Below, piece by piece: positions 1 to 9,907 of a DNA stretch of 64,000 nt; position 1 is the stretch's first letter, and each line of letters begins with the position of its first letter. The DNA lies in NCBI RefSeq assembly GCF_019039105.1, contig NZ_JAHPIV010000009.1:124001-188000 (forward strand), given 5' to 3'. The DNA comes from Desertibacillus haloalkaliphilus (lineage in GTDB: Bacteria > Bacillota > Bacilli > Bacillales > KJ1-10-99). Below the pieces are notes generated by a model. That model did no database searches, was not told the DNA's origin, and saw nothing but the letters and a program-made list of their open reading frames with translations. A program made the translations under genes and the position numbers.

Positions 1-411
1 TCACTAGAACCGTTATGGGAAAAGTTGATTTCAATGTTGCGTAGCCATGAAGGGGAAGCAACAGACAAGAAAAAGCAGGATGAGGAAATTAATTTATTTC
101 AGTTATTTGAAAAAGAGTTTAGTCGACCACTATCACCGATTGAATGTGAAACGTTGTCGATGTGGCTCGACCAAGACCAACATGAGGCGATTCTAATAAA
201 AGCAGCCTTAAAAGAAGCGGTTGTTTCTGGGAAATTAAATTTTCGCTACATTGATCGAATCTTATTTGAATGGAAAAAGAATGGTATTCGTACAGTTGAA
301 CAGGCCAAAGCATACGGTGAAAAGTTTAGAAAAAACCAAGGGAAAAGATATCAACAGCCCGAACGCGTACAGCCGAATACGTTTCCGACATATAATTGGT
401 TAGAGCAATAG
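1..411 (+). CDS. dnaD: DnaD, primosomal replication-initiation protein (5'-truncated)
   Basis: The reading frame is open from the first base, so the window cuts off the N-terminus; 136 residues remain. They match the C-terminal DnaB_2-type domain of DnaD, with the helical segment FEKEFSRPLSP and the conserved end YIDRILFEWKKNGI. DnaD acts with DnaB and DnaI to load the replicative helicase at oriC and at restarting forks, and binds DNA through this domain. The TTG at 25 is internal to the domain and is not the real start. The gene is followed by endonuclease III and YpoC, the same order as in Bacillus subtilis. Identification is firm; only the missing N-terminus limits it. Confidence 0.93.
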   Translation, partial: SLEPLWEKLISMLRSHEGEATDKKKQDEEINLFQLFEKEFSRPLSPIECETLSMWLDQDQHEAILIKAALKEAVVSGKLNFRYIDRILFEWKKNGIRTVEQAKAYGEKFRKNQGKRYQQPERVQPNTFPTYNWLEQ

Positions 412-424
412 CAGGGACGATTGA

Positions 425-450
425 AGCGAGAGGAGCGCCCTCTCGCTTTT
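425..450 (+). terminator. Rho-independent terminator after dnaD
   Basis: A perfect 9-bp stem (AGCGAGAGG with CCTCTCGCT) and 5-nt loop is followed by TTTT. It lies between the dnaD stop codon and the nth ribosome-binding site. Confidence 0.8.
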
Positions 451-490
451 GTTCCGTTTGGCGATAAGAATTGAGTAAAGGAGATTGAAG

Positions 491-1153
491 ATGTTAACAA
501 AAAAACAAATCAACACAGTATTAGATACAATTGCTGATATGTACCCGGATGCCGAGTGTGAGTTAGCCCACAGAAATCCATTTGAGTTGTTAATCGCTGT
601 AGTATTGTCGGCTCAGTGTACAGATGCACTTGTCAATAAAGTAACCCCAGCATTATTTGAGAAGTATAAAACACCAGAGGATTATCTTGCTGTCCCATTG
701 GAGGAGCTTGAACAAGACATACGTTCGATTGGTTTGTACCGCTCAAAAGCAAAAAATATAAAAAAATTATCACAGTCATTACTAGATGAACATCATGGTG
801 AAGTACCTGCGACTCGCGAGGAGTTAGTGAAATTAGCAGGAGTTGGTCGAAAAACGGCAAATGTAGTGACATCAGTCGCATTTGGCATCCCGGCGATTGC
901 AGTTGATACACATGTAGAGCGTGTGAGTAAGCGGTTAGGGATTTGTAAATGGAAAGATTCTGTACGTGAAGTGGAAGAAACATTGATGAAAAAAATACCA
1001 GAGGAACTGTGGTCAGATACACATCATCGCTTAATCTTTTTTGGACGTTATCATTGTAAAGCGCAATCCCCAAACTGTGATAGTTGTCCTTTACTTGACC
1101 TATGTCGAGAAGGCCAAAAAAGAATGAAAAGGAGAGAGAAGCAGCGTGCCTGA
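491..1153 (+). CDS. nth: Endonuclease III (DNA glycosylase/AP lyase)
   Basis: This 220-residue protein removes oxidised pyrimidines and cuts abasic sites in base-excision repair. The helix-hairpin-helix LAGVGRKTAN carries the catalytic Lys121, and the downstream VDTHV carries the catalytic Asp139. Four cysteines at 189, 196, 199 and 205 have the C-x6-C-x2-C-x5-C spacing of the 4Fe-4S cluster. The ATG at 491 is chosen over the TTG at 485 because it sits 7 nt after AAAGGAG; the TTG is too close. Its end overlaps the start of ypoC by 8 nt, so translation of the two is probably coupled. All key residues are present. Confidence 0.95.
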   Translation: MLTKKQINTVLDTIADMYPDAECELAHRNPFELLIAVVLSAQCTDALVNKVTPALFEKYKTPEDYLAVPLEELEQDIRSIGLYRSKAKNIKKLSQSLLDEHHGEVPATREELVKLAGVGRKTANVVTSVAFGIPAIAVDTHVERVSKRLGICKWKDSVREVEETLMKKIPEELWSDTHHRLIFFGRYHCKAQSPNCDSCPLLDLCREGQKRMKRREKQRA

Positions 1154-1676
1154 GTTAATCATTCCAAAATCATTTCAACTAGAGCCGTTTTTTAAAACAG
1201 AAGATACGATCACTTATGATGAGGATGCGTCTTTCTCCTTTTTCCTTCATCAAAGACAAGGGCTATTTTTATTTGATATCATGAAAGCTTCTCACATTAA
1301 ATCGCTACAGCCTTGGAACGAACGTGAGCGATACGTTCCAAAGCTTTTTTCGGATTGGACATCAACTGAAGAAGTGATTGCTATTCATTTCCGTAACAGA
1401 GATCGTGTGCAAGCAAGAGATCCAATGATTAAGCAGTTGGCCCACTTTATAGAAGCTATGTTTTGGATGAATAAACAGCCAGTCCACTCATTAGTAACAT
1501 GGAGGTCAGAGTTAGCACGATTAGAAATCAAACCTGTAAATGTAGTGGAGAGGCTGTCGTTTAGCATCGAACAGCCTGACCATTATCATTCCTTTATTCA
1601 GCTTAAGGCTCTTTTTGTCGAGATTGAGAAGCTATTTTATAAACAATTATTACTAGATCGGAAAAAAGGAATGTAG
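1146..1676 (+). CDS. ypoC: YpoC-family protein of unknown function
   Basis: This 176-residue cytoplasmic protein has no signal peptide or membrane segment. I assign it to the YpoC family mainly by position (directly after nth, as in B. subtilis) and by size. It begins with GTG inside the nth reading frame, an 8-nt overlap that suggests coupled translation. It has an aromatic, charged central part with a WMNKQPVHS segment and a helical C-terminus. No catalytic motif is recognisable and no function is claimed. Confidence 0.75.
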   Translation: MPELIIPKSFQLEPFFKTEDTITYDEDASFSFFLHQRQGLFLFDIMKASHIKSLQPWNERERYVPKLFSDWTSTEEVIAIHFRNRDRVQARDPMIKQLAHFIEAMFWMNKQPVHSLVTWRSELARLEIKPVNVVERLSFSIEQPDHYHSFIQLKALFVEIEKLFYKQLLLDRKKGM

Positions 1677-1705
1677 GAATTTCTACATTTGCCTTTTTAT
1701 TTTTT
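1670..1705 (+). terminator. Probable terminator after ypoC
   Basis: A 7-bp stem (AATGTAG/CTACATT) overlaps the ypoC stop codon and is followed by two T runs. The stem is A+T-rich, so confidence is moderate. Confidence 0.45.
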
Positions 1706-1751
1706 GGAAAATTCGTTATAGTAAGGGTACGATAAGGACGGTGTAAACACG

Positions 1752-4700
1752 ATGACAATAGTAAAAGTAAAACCAAATGAAACAAAAAACCTTGATGATA
1801 TCGTAACGACTGAAGAACAACATCGTTATGCATTACTTGAAGCAAAACAAAAGCAAAATGACTTCGAAGTTGCGTTTTGTGGACACTTTTCGGCAGGGAA
1901 ATCAACCATTCTCAACACGTTGTTAGGTGCAGAAGTATTACCGACGAGCCCGATTCCGACAAGTGCAAATATAATCGCCATTAAAAATGGTGAACTTGCT
2001 CTATCCGTTGCTAATCAAACAGGAAAAGAACAAACATGGACTGGTGAAATTCCGTGGCAGCGGGTTAGAGAGTGGGGAATGGATGGTAATGAAATTACAT
2101 CGATGACGATTACTGCACCGTTGCCTTTTTTGGGCGAGCATAGCAAGATTTTAGATACACCGGGGGTCGATTCAACGGATGATTCCCATCAAACGGTTAC
2201 AGTTGAACAATTATATACAACTGATGTGATCGTCTATGTCATGGATTATAACCATGTGCAATCGGAGACGAATCTCTATTTTCTCAAACAGTTGTCACAT
2301 GAAAAGAAACCATTGTTTATTGTGATTAATCAAATTGATAAACACAATGAAGAGGAGCTTTCGATCGAGGCCTTTCAACAATCTGTTAAGGACGTGTTTG
2401 CGAATTGGGAGATTGATTATTTGGATATGTTTTATACGACAATGAAAAATCCAAGCCATCACCTCAATCAATTCTCAGCGTTCGAAAAGAAATTAAAAGC
2501 TTTATTATACAACAGTAAAGACATTGTCGACATTTCTCAATCGCGTTTGGTGGAGAGTCATTTTCGTGCAGTTGAAGCACGGATCAAAGAAGAGAAACTA
2601 GAAGCGGTTGATGAAATGATAGCAGAGATGGAGGATCAAGGCTACCAAAGTGAAGATTTGTCCAAGCGAGAAGAATTACAGGAAGAACTTGCTGTAACTG
2701 AGCGTAAACCGATTGAAATTGAGGAGCAATACCAAAAGGAAATTGGCGGTCTATTCAAAAATGTAACTCTTTTCCCGTATACAACAACTGAATTGACCAG
2801 ACAGTGGTTAGAAAGTATTCAGCCACAGTTTAAAGTAGGTCTGCTGTTTTCAAAGAAAAAAACCGCTGAGGAACGAGCTAATCGTTTACAAAAGTTAATA
2901 GCGGATTTACAAGATAAGGTAAAGACACAGTTACTCTTTCACGTGCAAAGTTATTTTCAAAAAGTCGAACGTGAATTGTTGACCAATCGTGAGGCATTTG
3001 AGCAAGAACTTGACCAACTTGATTATTTTGTTGAGGCTGACTTGCTTACAAGTAGAGTGAAAACAGGTGAGCATAGCCGTGACTACGTCTTTACGTTCAC
3101 GAAGGAAATTACGGCAGTGATCGTAAAAGAACTGCAAAACCGAGCACTACGTCTCTTACAGTTACAAACAGAAGGGCTCGAGAGCCATTGGAAAACAAAG
3201 CGTGATGCACTTGTGAAAAGGCTTGAGGAGTTCAAACAACTCGAGGCGTATGTGGATGCGATTGAAAAAAAGAAGCAGGCGTTTGATCAACAAATAGAAC
3301 GGATCGACGACATGTTAGCAAGGCTTGATGATAACGGAAAGTTTGAACAGGTGATTCGAGCGACATTTACAAAATCTTATCCGACGACTCGTCAAGACAG
3401 TTTTCATAACGTAACGCTTCCAACAGAAAGTGTGATTGATACGAGTTGGGAAGAAGAGGATTCGTCCGAAGGTGTGGTTGACTTTTCTGAAGAGGAAACA
3501 AAACAATGGATCGAAGAGCTTTCAAAGACGTTAACTGACTATCAAGATCGGCAATTGCTTTCTCATGAACGCCAACAATTACTTGAACGAATTGATCGTT
3601 ATCAAAAGCAGACGTTTATTATCTCTTTGTTTGGAGCATTTAGTGCTGGTAAATCAAGTTTTGCTAATGCGTTACTCGGTGAAGCGATCTTGCCTGTTTC
3701 GCCACATCCAACGACAGCAACTGTGAATACAGTGCGTAAATCAACGGAAGAAAATCAACACGGAACAGCTGTCGTATTTGTGAAAACAAGAGAACAATTA
3801 AACGAGGAAATTTCGATTGTCGCAGAACAGCTTGATGAGAAATTGACGATTGATTCGTTACAAAAGTGGAAACCAAAGCCAAACCAATACGTTTCAAGTT
3901 GGCAAAAAACATACGCTGAATATTTAATGACGATCAAAGCAAGTTTACAGGAGACAGAGTGGCAGTTAGGAAACCATTTTTCTGTGACACTTGAGCAGCT
4001 ACAAAGTTTAATTGCCGAAGAAGATAAAGCCTGTTTATTACAGGAAGTGACTATTTTTTACGATTGCCCGGTTACTAAAAAAGGCGTTATTCTTGTTGAT
4101 ACGCCTGGTGTTAACTCGATCCATGGTCGACATACAAATGTAGCCTTTAAACAACTCCGAAATTCTGATGCGATTTTTTATTTAACGTACTACAATCATG
4201 CGTTTTCAAAAGCGGATCAATACTTTTTGCAACAAATGGCAAAGGTCAATGAAAGTTTCAGTCATGACAAGCTTTATTTCGTGATTAATGCTGCCGACCT
4301 GGCAAGTAGTAATCAAGAATTAAATGGTGTACGTAAGCATGTGTATGACCAACTAACAAGAAATGGCATTGAAAAACCAAGACTTCATCATGTTTCAAGT
4401 AAGCAAGGGTTAGAGGCAAAGAAAGCAGCATCAAATGAAAAAACTTCATTTACTGAGTTTGAAGATTCTTTTTACCAGCATACGATTTTGGAATTAAAGC
4501 AGCTAAGCATGTCGATGATTAAGGATCATTTTGACCAATTTTTGAAAAAGATTGATGATAGCTTGGCATTTATGCAAGCAGAAACAGCTGAGCAACATGA
4601 ACGTCATCGAGAACTGAAGCAAACAGTGAAAACGCTTAATGAATCAATTGAAACACTTACGTTTCAGCATGCGACCCGTGATGTTTTCCTTGAGCAAGAG

Positions 4701-5336
4701 CAGTTATTGTTATACCTGCGAGAACGAGTGAAGTTTGTGATTAATGACTATTATTCAACTGCGATTAATGCAGCGACGATTGTAGGGGCAAACAAAAAGG
4801 CGCAGCAAAAAGCATTAAGTAATGGTATTAAGGAATGGAAAGGATTAGGAGAGTATTTCTTGAAACAAGAAATTGAAGCAACGCTTATACGTTTAGAAGC
4901 AACATTGAAAAATAAAGCAGAAGCATGGTTACATGAACAAGTGAATCATATTCAAAAACAGCTACCGCATTTGTATTGTTCCCAAGAGGTGAAAGTACCA
5001 ACACTAACAATTCCGGATGTTGATTCCTTGTTGGCGATTGATACCGACCAATTCCTTTCTTATTTTAAATCGAAGAAAGATTTCTTTGAAAATGGAGGCA
5101 TTCGTGCGTTAAAAGAGGCGTTAGTCGATCAAGGGTACGAAGCTGGTAGTGAGACCATTGCTGACATAGCAAAGCAGTTGCAAGCGGAAGTGTTGACATT
5201 ATGTGAAGAACTTGAAAAAGATTTGAAGCAGCGTTTAAAAGTGGCATTAGATACAGAACTCGAGCGCTTTGAAGCCATGTTTGACCAAGTCGAACAACAA
5301 TCTCTAGAAGCAGAAAGAAAAGCATATCACGTGTAA
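1752..5336 (+). CDS. dynA: DynA, double-headed bacterial dynamin-like GTPase
   Basis: At 1194 residues it matches the two-in-one architecture of B. subtilis DynA (YpbR): two full dynamin units in one chain. The first GTPase head has P-loop GHFSAGKST (about residue 44) and DTPG near 133. The second has GAFSAGKSS (about 628) and DTPG near 782. Each head is followed by a long helical stalk rich in Glu, Lys and Gln. The family tethers and fuses membranes in trans and is linked to membrane surveillance and to delay of phage lysis. The gene stands between ypoC and ponA, and converges on ponA through a shared bidirectional terminator. Both G domains keep their key residues, so neither looks degenerate. 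Confidence 0.93.
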   Translation: MTIVKVKPNETKNLDDIVTTEEQHRYALLEAKQKQNDFEVAFCGHFSAGKSTILNTLLGAEVLPTSPIPTSANIIAIKNGELALSVANQTGKEQTWTGEIPWQRVREWGMDGNEITSMTITAPLPFLGEHSKILDTPGVDSTDDSHQTVTVEQLYTTDVIVYVMDYNHVQSETNLYFLKQLSHEKKPLFIVINQIDKHNEEELSIEAFQQSVKDVFANWEIDYLDMFYTTMKNPSHHLNQFSAFEKKLKALLYNSKDIVDISQSRLVESHFRAVEARIKEEKLEAVDEMIAEMEDQGYQSEDLSKREELQEELAVTERKPIEIEEQYQKEIGGLFKNVTLFPYTTTELTRQWLESIQPQFKVGLLFSKKKTAEERANRLQKLIADLQDKVKTQLLFHVQSYFQKVERELLTNREAFEQELDQLDYFVEADLLTSRVKTGEHSRDYVFTFTKEITAVIVKELQNRALRLLQLQTEGLESHWKTKRDALVKRLEEFKQLEAYVDAIEKKKQAFDQQIERIDDMLARLDDNGKFEQVIRATFTKSYPTTRQDSFHNVTLPTESVIDTSWEEEDSSEGVVDFSEEETKQWIEELSKTLTDYQDRQLLSHERQQLLERIDRYQKQTFIISLFGAFSAGKSSFANALLGEAILPVSPHPTTATVNTVRKSTEENQHGTAVVFVKTREQLNEEISIVAEQLDEKLTIDSLQKWKPKPNQYVSSWQKTYAEYLMTIKASLQETEWQLGNHFSVTLEQLQSLIAEEDKACLLQEVTIFYDCPVTKKGVILVDTPGVNSIHGRHTNVAFKQLRNSDAIFYLTYYNHAFSKADQYFLQQMAKVNESFSHDKLYFVINAADLASSNQELNGVRKHVYDQLTRNGIEKPRLHHVSSKQGLEAKKAASNEKTSFTEFEDSFYQHTILELKQLSMSMIKDHFDQFLKKIDDSLAFMQAETAEQHERHRELKQTVKTLNESIETLTFQHATRDVFLEQEQLLLYLRERVKFVINDYYSTAINAATIVGANKKAQQKALSNGIKEWKGLGEYFLKQEIEATLIRLEATLKNKAEAWLHEQVNHIQKQLPHLYCSQEVKVPTLTIPDVDSLLAIDTDQFLSYFKSKKDFFENGGIRALKEALVDQGYEAGSETIADIAKQLQAEVLTLCEELEKDLKQRLKVALDTELERFEAMFDQVEQQSLEAERKAYHV

Positions 5337-5355
5337 TAAAAGTAAGTAAAAAAAG

Positions 5356-5395
5356 AGAGGTATATGTGGCGACAATTGTCGCCATATATACCTCT
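5356..5395. terminator. Bidirectional terminator between dynA and ponA
   Basis: An 18-bp stem with one G-U pair and an AATT loop is flanked by A-rich sequence on the left and T-rich sequence on the right. It can end transcription from both converging genes. Confidence 0.8.
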
Positions 5396-5407
5396 TCTTT
5401 GTGAAGG

Positions 5408-8041
5408 TTAACCAGTAATGTCTAACAAGTCTCTGGCTTCTTCTTCATCCTCAACATCATCGGGCTCATCTTCATTTTGATTGTTCCCGTTTCCATTATT
5501 ACCACGGTTTGAATTGTTTTCACGTTCCCCATTGTCGTTGCCTTGACTTTGGCCTTGATCTTGATCATTTTCATCCTGATCTTCATCGTCTTCACGTGGA
5601 AGGAGATCTTCAGGGAGATCAATGTCTTCGTCAATGTCTTCATCAAGGTCGTCATCTTCTTCAATAACATCTACACCAGGAACCGTTACTGACGTTTGTA
5701 CTGGATCGCTTTGTCTGTTTTGATTACTATCATTTATTGCTGTCAACCGGAAATGGTACGTCTGTCCGGGCTCTGGGTTAAGAACGATATATTGCATATC
5801 TCTAGATGATGTTAGATTGGTATACTCTCCATCTCCTATACGCTGATCAAGTCTAAATGATACACCAGAACGCTCATCTTCTGGATAACCCCAGCTCATA
5901 ATAATCTGGTTTGTATCTTCATTATAACCAGCCGCAAAGTCTTGTGGTGCTGTCATTTTTTGATACACATTTGACACTCTACGTGGCTCTGTACCTTCAA
6001 CAAATAGTTCATAAATGACTTGATCAGATGGCGTGCTGTCGCTCGGTAATAAACCTGTAGACCGTTCAACTCCAACTCGTACGACAGAATTTGGCTGTTT
6101 GAAGTCTGCGGTTTCTTTGGCCTTAGATACTTCACTCATAACCGCTTTAAATATCTGTTGGGCAAGCCTACGTTCATTTCCACTTAAATAATGATTTTCA
6201 CCCTTTTTATCATATCCAGTCCAAACAGCAGCCGTATAATTAGTCGTATACCCAGCAAACCACACATCGGGAACTCCGCCACTTGGAATGTTATAGCGGG
6301 AGATATCCTCTGGGGTAAAGTTCGTTGTACCTGTCTTTCCAGCTAATGGGAGACCAGGAATGCTAGCATGACGGCCTGTCCCATAGTTGACGACCGATTT
6401 TAACATGTCAGAAATCATATAAGCGGTATAGTCATTCATAGCGACAACAGGATCTGGTGTGGTTCGGATTTCACGACCGTCAGGAAATACAATTTTTCTG
6501 ATGGTATGAGGCTTGTTGTAAATCCCCTCGTTACCGAATGCTGAATAAGCACCTGCTAAATCAAGCGTTGAGATTCCAGTTGTAAAACCACCGAGCCCAT
6601 AGGCCTCTTCAATTCTATTTTCAAAGGGGATTCCTAGTCGTTCAGCAAACTGTTGGGCACTATCGAGACCAACTTCTTGTAATGCTTTAATAGCAGGGAT
6701 ATTGTCTGAATTGACTAAGGCTTCCCTCAAGGTTACTCTACCGCGATAACTTCTACTATAGTTGCGGAGTGGATCACCGTTACTATACGTATGAGGTTCA
6801 TCAACTAAAATGTGAGCGGTTGACCACTGTAATTCATCGATTGCTGGACCATAGTCAAGAACTGGCTTAATCGTGGAACCAGGCTGTTTTTTAATATCTG
6901 TTGCGAAATTAAAGCCTCGCTGAACGTTATTTTTATTTCTTCCGCCACCAATGGCTTTAATCTCTCCTGTTTTTGTATCAATTAGGGTAATCCCTGCTTG
7001 AAAGCTCTCACTATTTGGATAGCCGTTAATGTACTGGTCAGTTTGTAAGACTGATTCAACATGTGATTGAGCATCACGGTCAAGAGTTGTGTACACCTTT
7101 AACCCTGCTGTATAAAGGTCATTGGTTGAAATTCCGTCCATCTCGTCTACCTCAGCGAGTACGTGGTCAAGAAAGGCCTCATAAGGATACGTTTCTTGTT
7201 CCTGTTCATTTAACTGGTCAACGACCGGTACCGCTCGTGCGGCTTCTGCTTCTTCACTACTAATTTTCTCATGGCGCTCCATAAGCGCGATGACGGTATT
7301 TCGTCGTTGTTCAGCAGCATCTGGATTAACAAATGGATTATAGTAATTCGGGCGTTGTGGTATACCTGCAAGTAAGGCCGCATCTTCAATTTCTAGTTCA
7401 TCTAACGTTTTCCCGAAATACGTATCAGCTGCTTGTACAATTCCATAAGCTCCTTTGGAGAAATAAATCGCATTTAAATACATTTCCAAAATTTGGTCTT
7501 TGGAATATTGCTGTTCTAATTTGATCGCTAAATATTGCTCTTGAACTTTACGACTAATCGTTTTATCTGACGTTAAAAAGAGGTTTTTCACGACTTGTTG
7601 TGTAATCGTACTTGCACCTTCAGCTCCGAATCCATTAGAGATATTTGCAGCAACTGCACCAAATAAACGGCGGATATCAATTCCGAAATGATCTCGGAAT
7701 CGTACGTCCTCTGTTGCTATAATGGCGTCTTCGACGAGTTGAGGGACATCTTGAATGTTAACTTTTACCCGATTTTCAGAGGCTTGAAGTTGCACAAACT
7801 GTTCGTCATTTTGATCATATATTTGAGCCGATTGTGCAAGCGTTAGTCGATCTGGATCAAGTTCTGGTGCCTGCTGAATCATTGCAAATAAGGTAATACC
7901 GCCAGCTACTACAGAAATAACCATGAGGATTAGTAAGGATATGACGAGCTTTCTAAAAAAGCCACCTTTGTTTTTTCGGTTATTCTTTTGTTGTTGTTTC
8001 GCTTTGCGGCGACCTTGTCTAGTATTCATATCTTCTGACAT
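5408..8041 (-). CDS. ponA: Class A penicillin-binding protein 1 (transglycosylase/transpeptidase)
   Basis: This 877-residue bifunctional peptidoglycan synthase has a basic cytoplasmic N-terminus and one membrane anchor (about residues 30-52). The GT51 domain shows the EDVRFRDHFG catalytic motif and STITQQ. The transpeptidase domain has STIK (about 388) as the SxxK serine motif, SDN as SxN and KTGTT near 567. After it comes a fibronectin type III-like segment and an extreme Asp/Glu/Asn/Gln-rich tail (about 790-870), a shape known from B. subtilis PonA. The tail is unusually acidic, as expected for an outside domain in a salty or alkaline habitat. It lies 76 nt downstream of recU, the conserved recU-ponA pair. 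The start is the ATG after AAAGGAAG. Confidence 0.95.
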   Translation of the reverse strand: MSEDMNTRQGRRKAKQQQKNNRKNKGGFFRKLVISLLILMVISVVAGGITLFAMIQQAPELDPDRLTLAQSAQIYDQNDEQFVQLQASENRVKVNIQDVPQLVEDAIIATEDVRFRDHFGIDIRRLFGAVAANISNGFGAEGASTITQQVVKNLFLTSDKTISRKVQEQYLAIKLEQQYSKDQILEMYLNAIYFSKGAYGIVQAADTYFGKTLDELEIEDAALLAGIPQRPNYYNPFVNPDAAEQRRNTVIALMERHEKISSEEAEAARAVPVVDQLNEQEQETYPYEAFLDHVLAEVDEMDGISTNDLYTAGLKVYTTLDRDAQSHVESVLQTDQYINGYPNSESFQAGITLIDTKTGEIKAIGGGRNKNNVQRGFNFATDIKKQPGSTIKPVLDYGPAIDELQWSTAHILVDEPHTYSNGDPLRNYSRSYRGRVTLREALVNSDNIPAIKALQEVGLDSAQQFAERLGIPFENRIEEAYGLGGFTTGISTLDLAGAYSAFGNEGIYNKPHTIRKIVFPDGREIRTTPDPVVAMNDYTAYMISDMLKSVVNYGTGRHASIPGLPLAGKTGTTNFTPEDISRYNIPSGGVPDVWFAGYTTNYTAAVWTGYDKKGENHYLSGNERRLAQQIFKAVMSEVSKAKETADFKQPNSVVRVGVERSTGLLPSDSTPSDQVIYELFVEGTEPRRVSNVYQKMTAPQDFAAGYNEDTNQIIMSWGYPEDERSGVSFRLDQRIGDGEYTNLTSSRDMQYIVLNPEPGQTYHFRLTAINDSNQNRQSDPVQTSVTVPGVDVIEEDDDLDEDIDEDIDLPEDLLPREDDEDQDENDQDQGQSQGNDNGERENNSNRGNNGNGNNQNEDEPDDVEDEEEARDLLDITG

Positions 8042-8117
8042 GGTAATATCTTCCTTTCATCCTTTTCGAAAAAGAACTTTGATAAATGACGAGATTAAAA
8101 CGATCGATACATGTTTA

Positions 8118-8729
8118 TCAATCGTTATGTGAAAAATAAACTTCATCTACTGTCTTTAAATAATCAATTCTCGGATGGTACCCGGTTTTGATAAAGTGAC
8201 CATATTGTTCAATGTCTTGCTTAGGAATCGACTTTCGCTTTTCTTCTTTTTCTTGATAATACGAAATCAAATAGGAGGCATCAAGTAAATAAACCTCATC
8301 GTGGCTCGAAAAGCGAAGCAGGACGAAACAAATGCCCCCCTGATTCAAGATTGTTTTCATATGTTGAACTTGGTGGTCATGAAAATTTTTTAACGGAAAT
8401 GATGTTTTATTTTTCGTTTCTTTTGCTTCAAAATCAATATGCTTGCCTCGATAAACACCGTTATAATCGGTTGTGGACGGTTGTTTAAAATAAGCTTCCT
8501 TGACCACAGCCGCACTTCGTTTCGGATAATCAACTTTGACGATTTGTAGCGGTGTAGGTTTTTTATGAATGACGGCAACTTCTGCAGCCAAATAATAGGA
8601 GTTAGTTACATTAATATCTTCTTCAAGCGTCATCCCACGATTACTATAGGTTACATTGTTCTTTACTGGTCGCTTTTGAGACGTGGATGTATACATTTTC
8701 CCATTTGGATATCGAAATGCCACATTCAT
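8118..8729 (-). CDS. recU: Holliday junction resolvase RecU
   Basis: RecU (203 residues) cuts Holliday junctions in recombination and chromosome segregation and modulates RecA. The [13 protein letters not shown] segment and the nuclease core with [13 protein letters not shown] and the DHQ motif are typical of the family; Asp, Glu and Lys of the DFEAK region form the metal site. I chose the ATG at 8729 rather than the overlapping GTG at 8732 because it sits at a better distance from AAAGG. The gene is upstream of ponA on the same strand, the usual pairing, and divergent from the yppC homologue. Confidence 0.94.
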   Translation of the reverse strand: MNVAFRYPNGKMYTSTSQKRPVKNNVTYSNRGMTLEEDINVTNSYYLAAEVAVIHKKPTPLQIVKVDYPKRSAAVVKEAYFKQPSTTDYNGVYRGKHIDFEAKETKNKTSFPLKNFHDHQVQHMKTILNQGGICFVLLRFSSHDEVYLLDASYLISYYQEKEEKRKSIPKQDIEQYGHFIKTGYHPRIDYLKTVDEVYFSHND

Positions 8730-8881
8730 CACCTGCCTTTCTCATAAGTAAGATGGTTGCTTTTGCAGATGCCATCACTCAATCATAGCATGAAAACGAG
8801 ATCTAGAGAAGATTATTTTGTCCTGTTCAGTCTCAATCGTTAAGACGTAACTTATTTGCTGCATGAGTAGAGGTGAAGTTT

Positions 8882-9898
8882 ATGATAATACAAGGATCAT
8901 TTTATTCTCGAAATGATCAGATTATGATTAATCGACTGAAGAGACAGACGAGAAAAGGGAATCTTGATAATATTTCACGTACCGTATGTTATCAGCAATT
9001 TTATAAGAAACATCCCGAAATAAAGTGGGCATATTTAGCGAGTATGGTATCACGAAATGCGGGTTGGAATATGACGGATCTGGCTAGTCAAGTCTATGAG
9101 CGGATGATACCAACCCATTATCGTAAGTTTTTATTTATGACCTATGAACGAGCAAATTGGCTGATTTTTGATGATGCCTACCCGCAGCTTCTTATTTATG
9201 AAGCTTCTAAACAGCAACAGCAGCCATTGTTTCACCTTTTAAAAGCTTTTCATGTTTCTAACTTTATGATTCATGAATGGATGATATTTTGGAGAAAAAA
9301 AGATCAGGATCGACTTTGTACAGCCTTAATTATTAATGAACAGCACCTGATTCAAAAGCCTGTTATTGAACATCCGTTTTATCAAAAAAAAGTGTTTAAA
9401 ACATTCCCATTTTATTTGGAAGAACTGCTTCATTTTAGTGTTGTTCTCTTACCGTCACGTAATGGCCAATTATTTGGTTTTTCTGTACACGGTTTTCAAA
9501 AGGTAAAGAATCGAATTTTATTAGGAAGACGGCTGGCTTGGGTATTATTTAATTCTCCTGCTCAAAACCAAATTCGCGACTTTTCGCTCAAAGTCCAACA
9601 TACAGGTTCACGTAGTGACTATGAACGATACCTAGTAACAAAACCACCAAAAAAAACACCGATGTTGCGCTCGACATACCCAGTCATTTATCATGAGCGT
9701 AGGCAAGGACATGATTGGTTTTCGCAGAAAACCAATCGTTATGTCGACAAATATTTCGCAAATTTCACCGTACCTAGAAAATACGAATTGACGAAGTGGT
9801 ATGAGAACAAACAGAAGCAATTATATGTTAGTATGAGACTAGAAGAGTTGTTGTTGCCTAAAAATGTGTGGGATTACATTAAATTAACAAAAAAGTGA
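8882..9898 (+). CDS. yppC: DUF2515 protein, YppC-like
   Basis: This 338-residue soluble protein of unknown function matches the DUF2515 (YppC) family in opening (ICxQxFY-type: VCYQQFYKKHPEIKWAYLA) and in position next to recU-ponA. It is rich in aromatic and basic residues throughout and has no signal peptide. The ATG at 8882 has AGAGGTGA 5 nt upstream; the alternative GTG at 8873 lies within that site and is unlikely. It ends 9 nt before the RemA-like gene, so the two probably form one transcript. Confidence 0.8.
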   Translation: MIIQGSFYSRNDQIMINRLKRQTRKGNLDNISRTVCYQQFYKKHPEIKWAYLASMVSRNAGWNMTDLASQVYERMIPTHYRKFLFMTYERANWLIFDDAYPQLLIYEASKQQQQPLFHLLKAFHVSNFMIHEWMIFWRKKDQDRLCTALIINEQHLIQKPVIEHPFYQKKVFKTFPFYLEELLHFSVVLLPSRNGQLFGFSVHGFQKVKNRILLGRRLAWVLFNSPAQNQIRDFSLKVQHTGSRSDYERYLVTKPPKKTPMLRSTYPVIYHERRQGHDWFSQKTNRYVDKYFANFTVPRKYELTKWYENKQKQLYVSMRLEELLLPKNVWDYIKLTKK

Positions 9899-9907
9899 GG
9901 GTTTAGC

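Noticed and set aside
1752-5336. Assembly duplication or fusion artefact in dynA
   Set aside because: Two GTPase heads in one chain of about 1190 residues is the normal DynA architecture.
5422-5670. 82-codon minus-strand frame in the ponA 3' end
   Set aside because: It is a frame shadow of the Asp/Glu/Asn-rich tail; the translation is a repetitive Met/Lys/Thr string.
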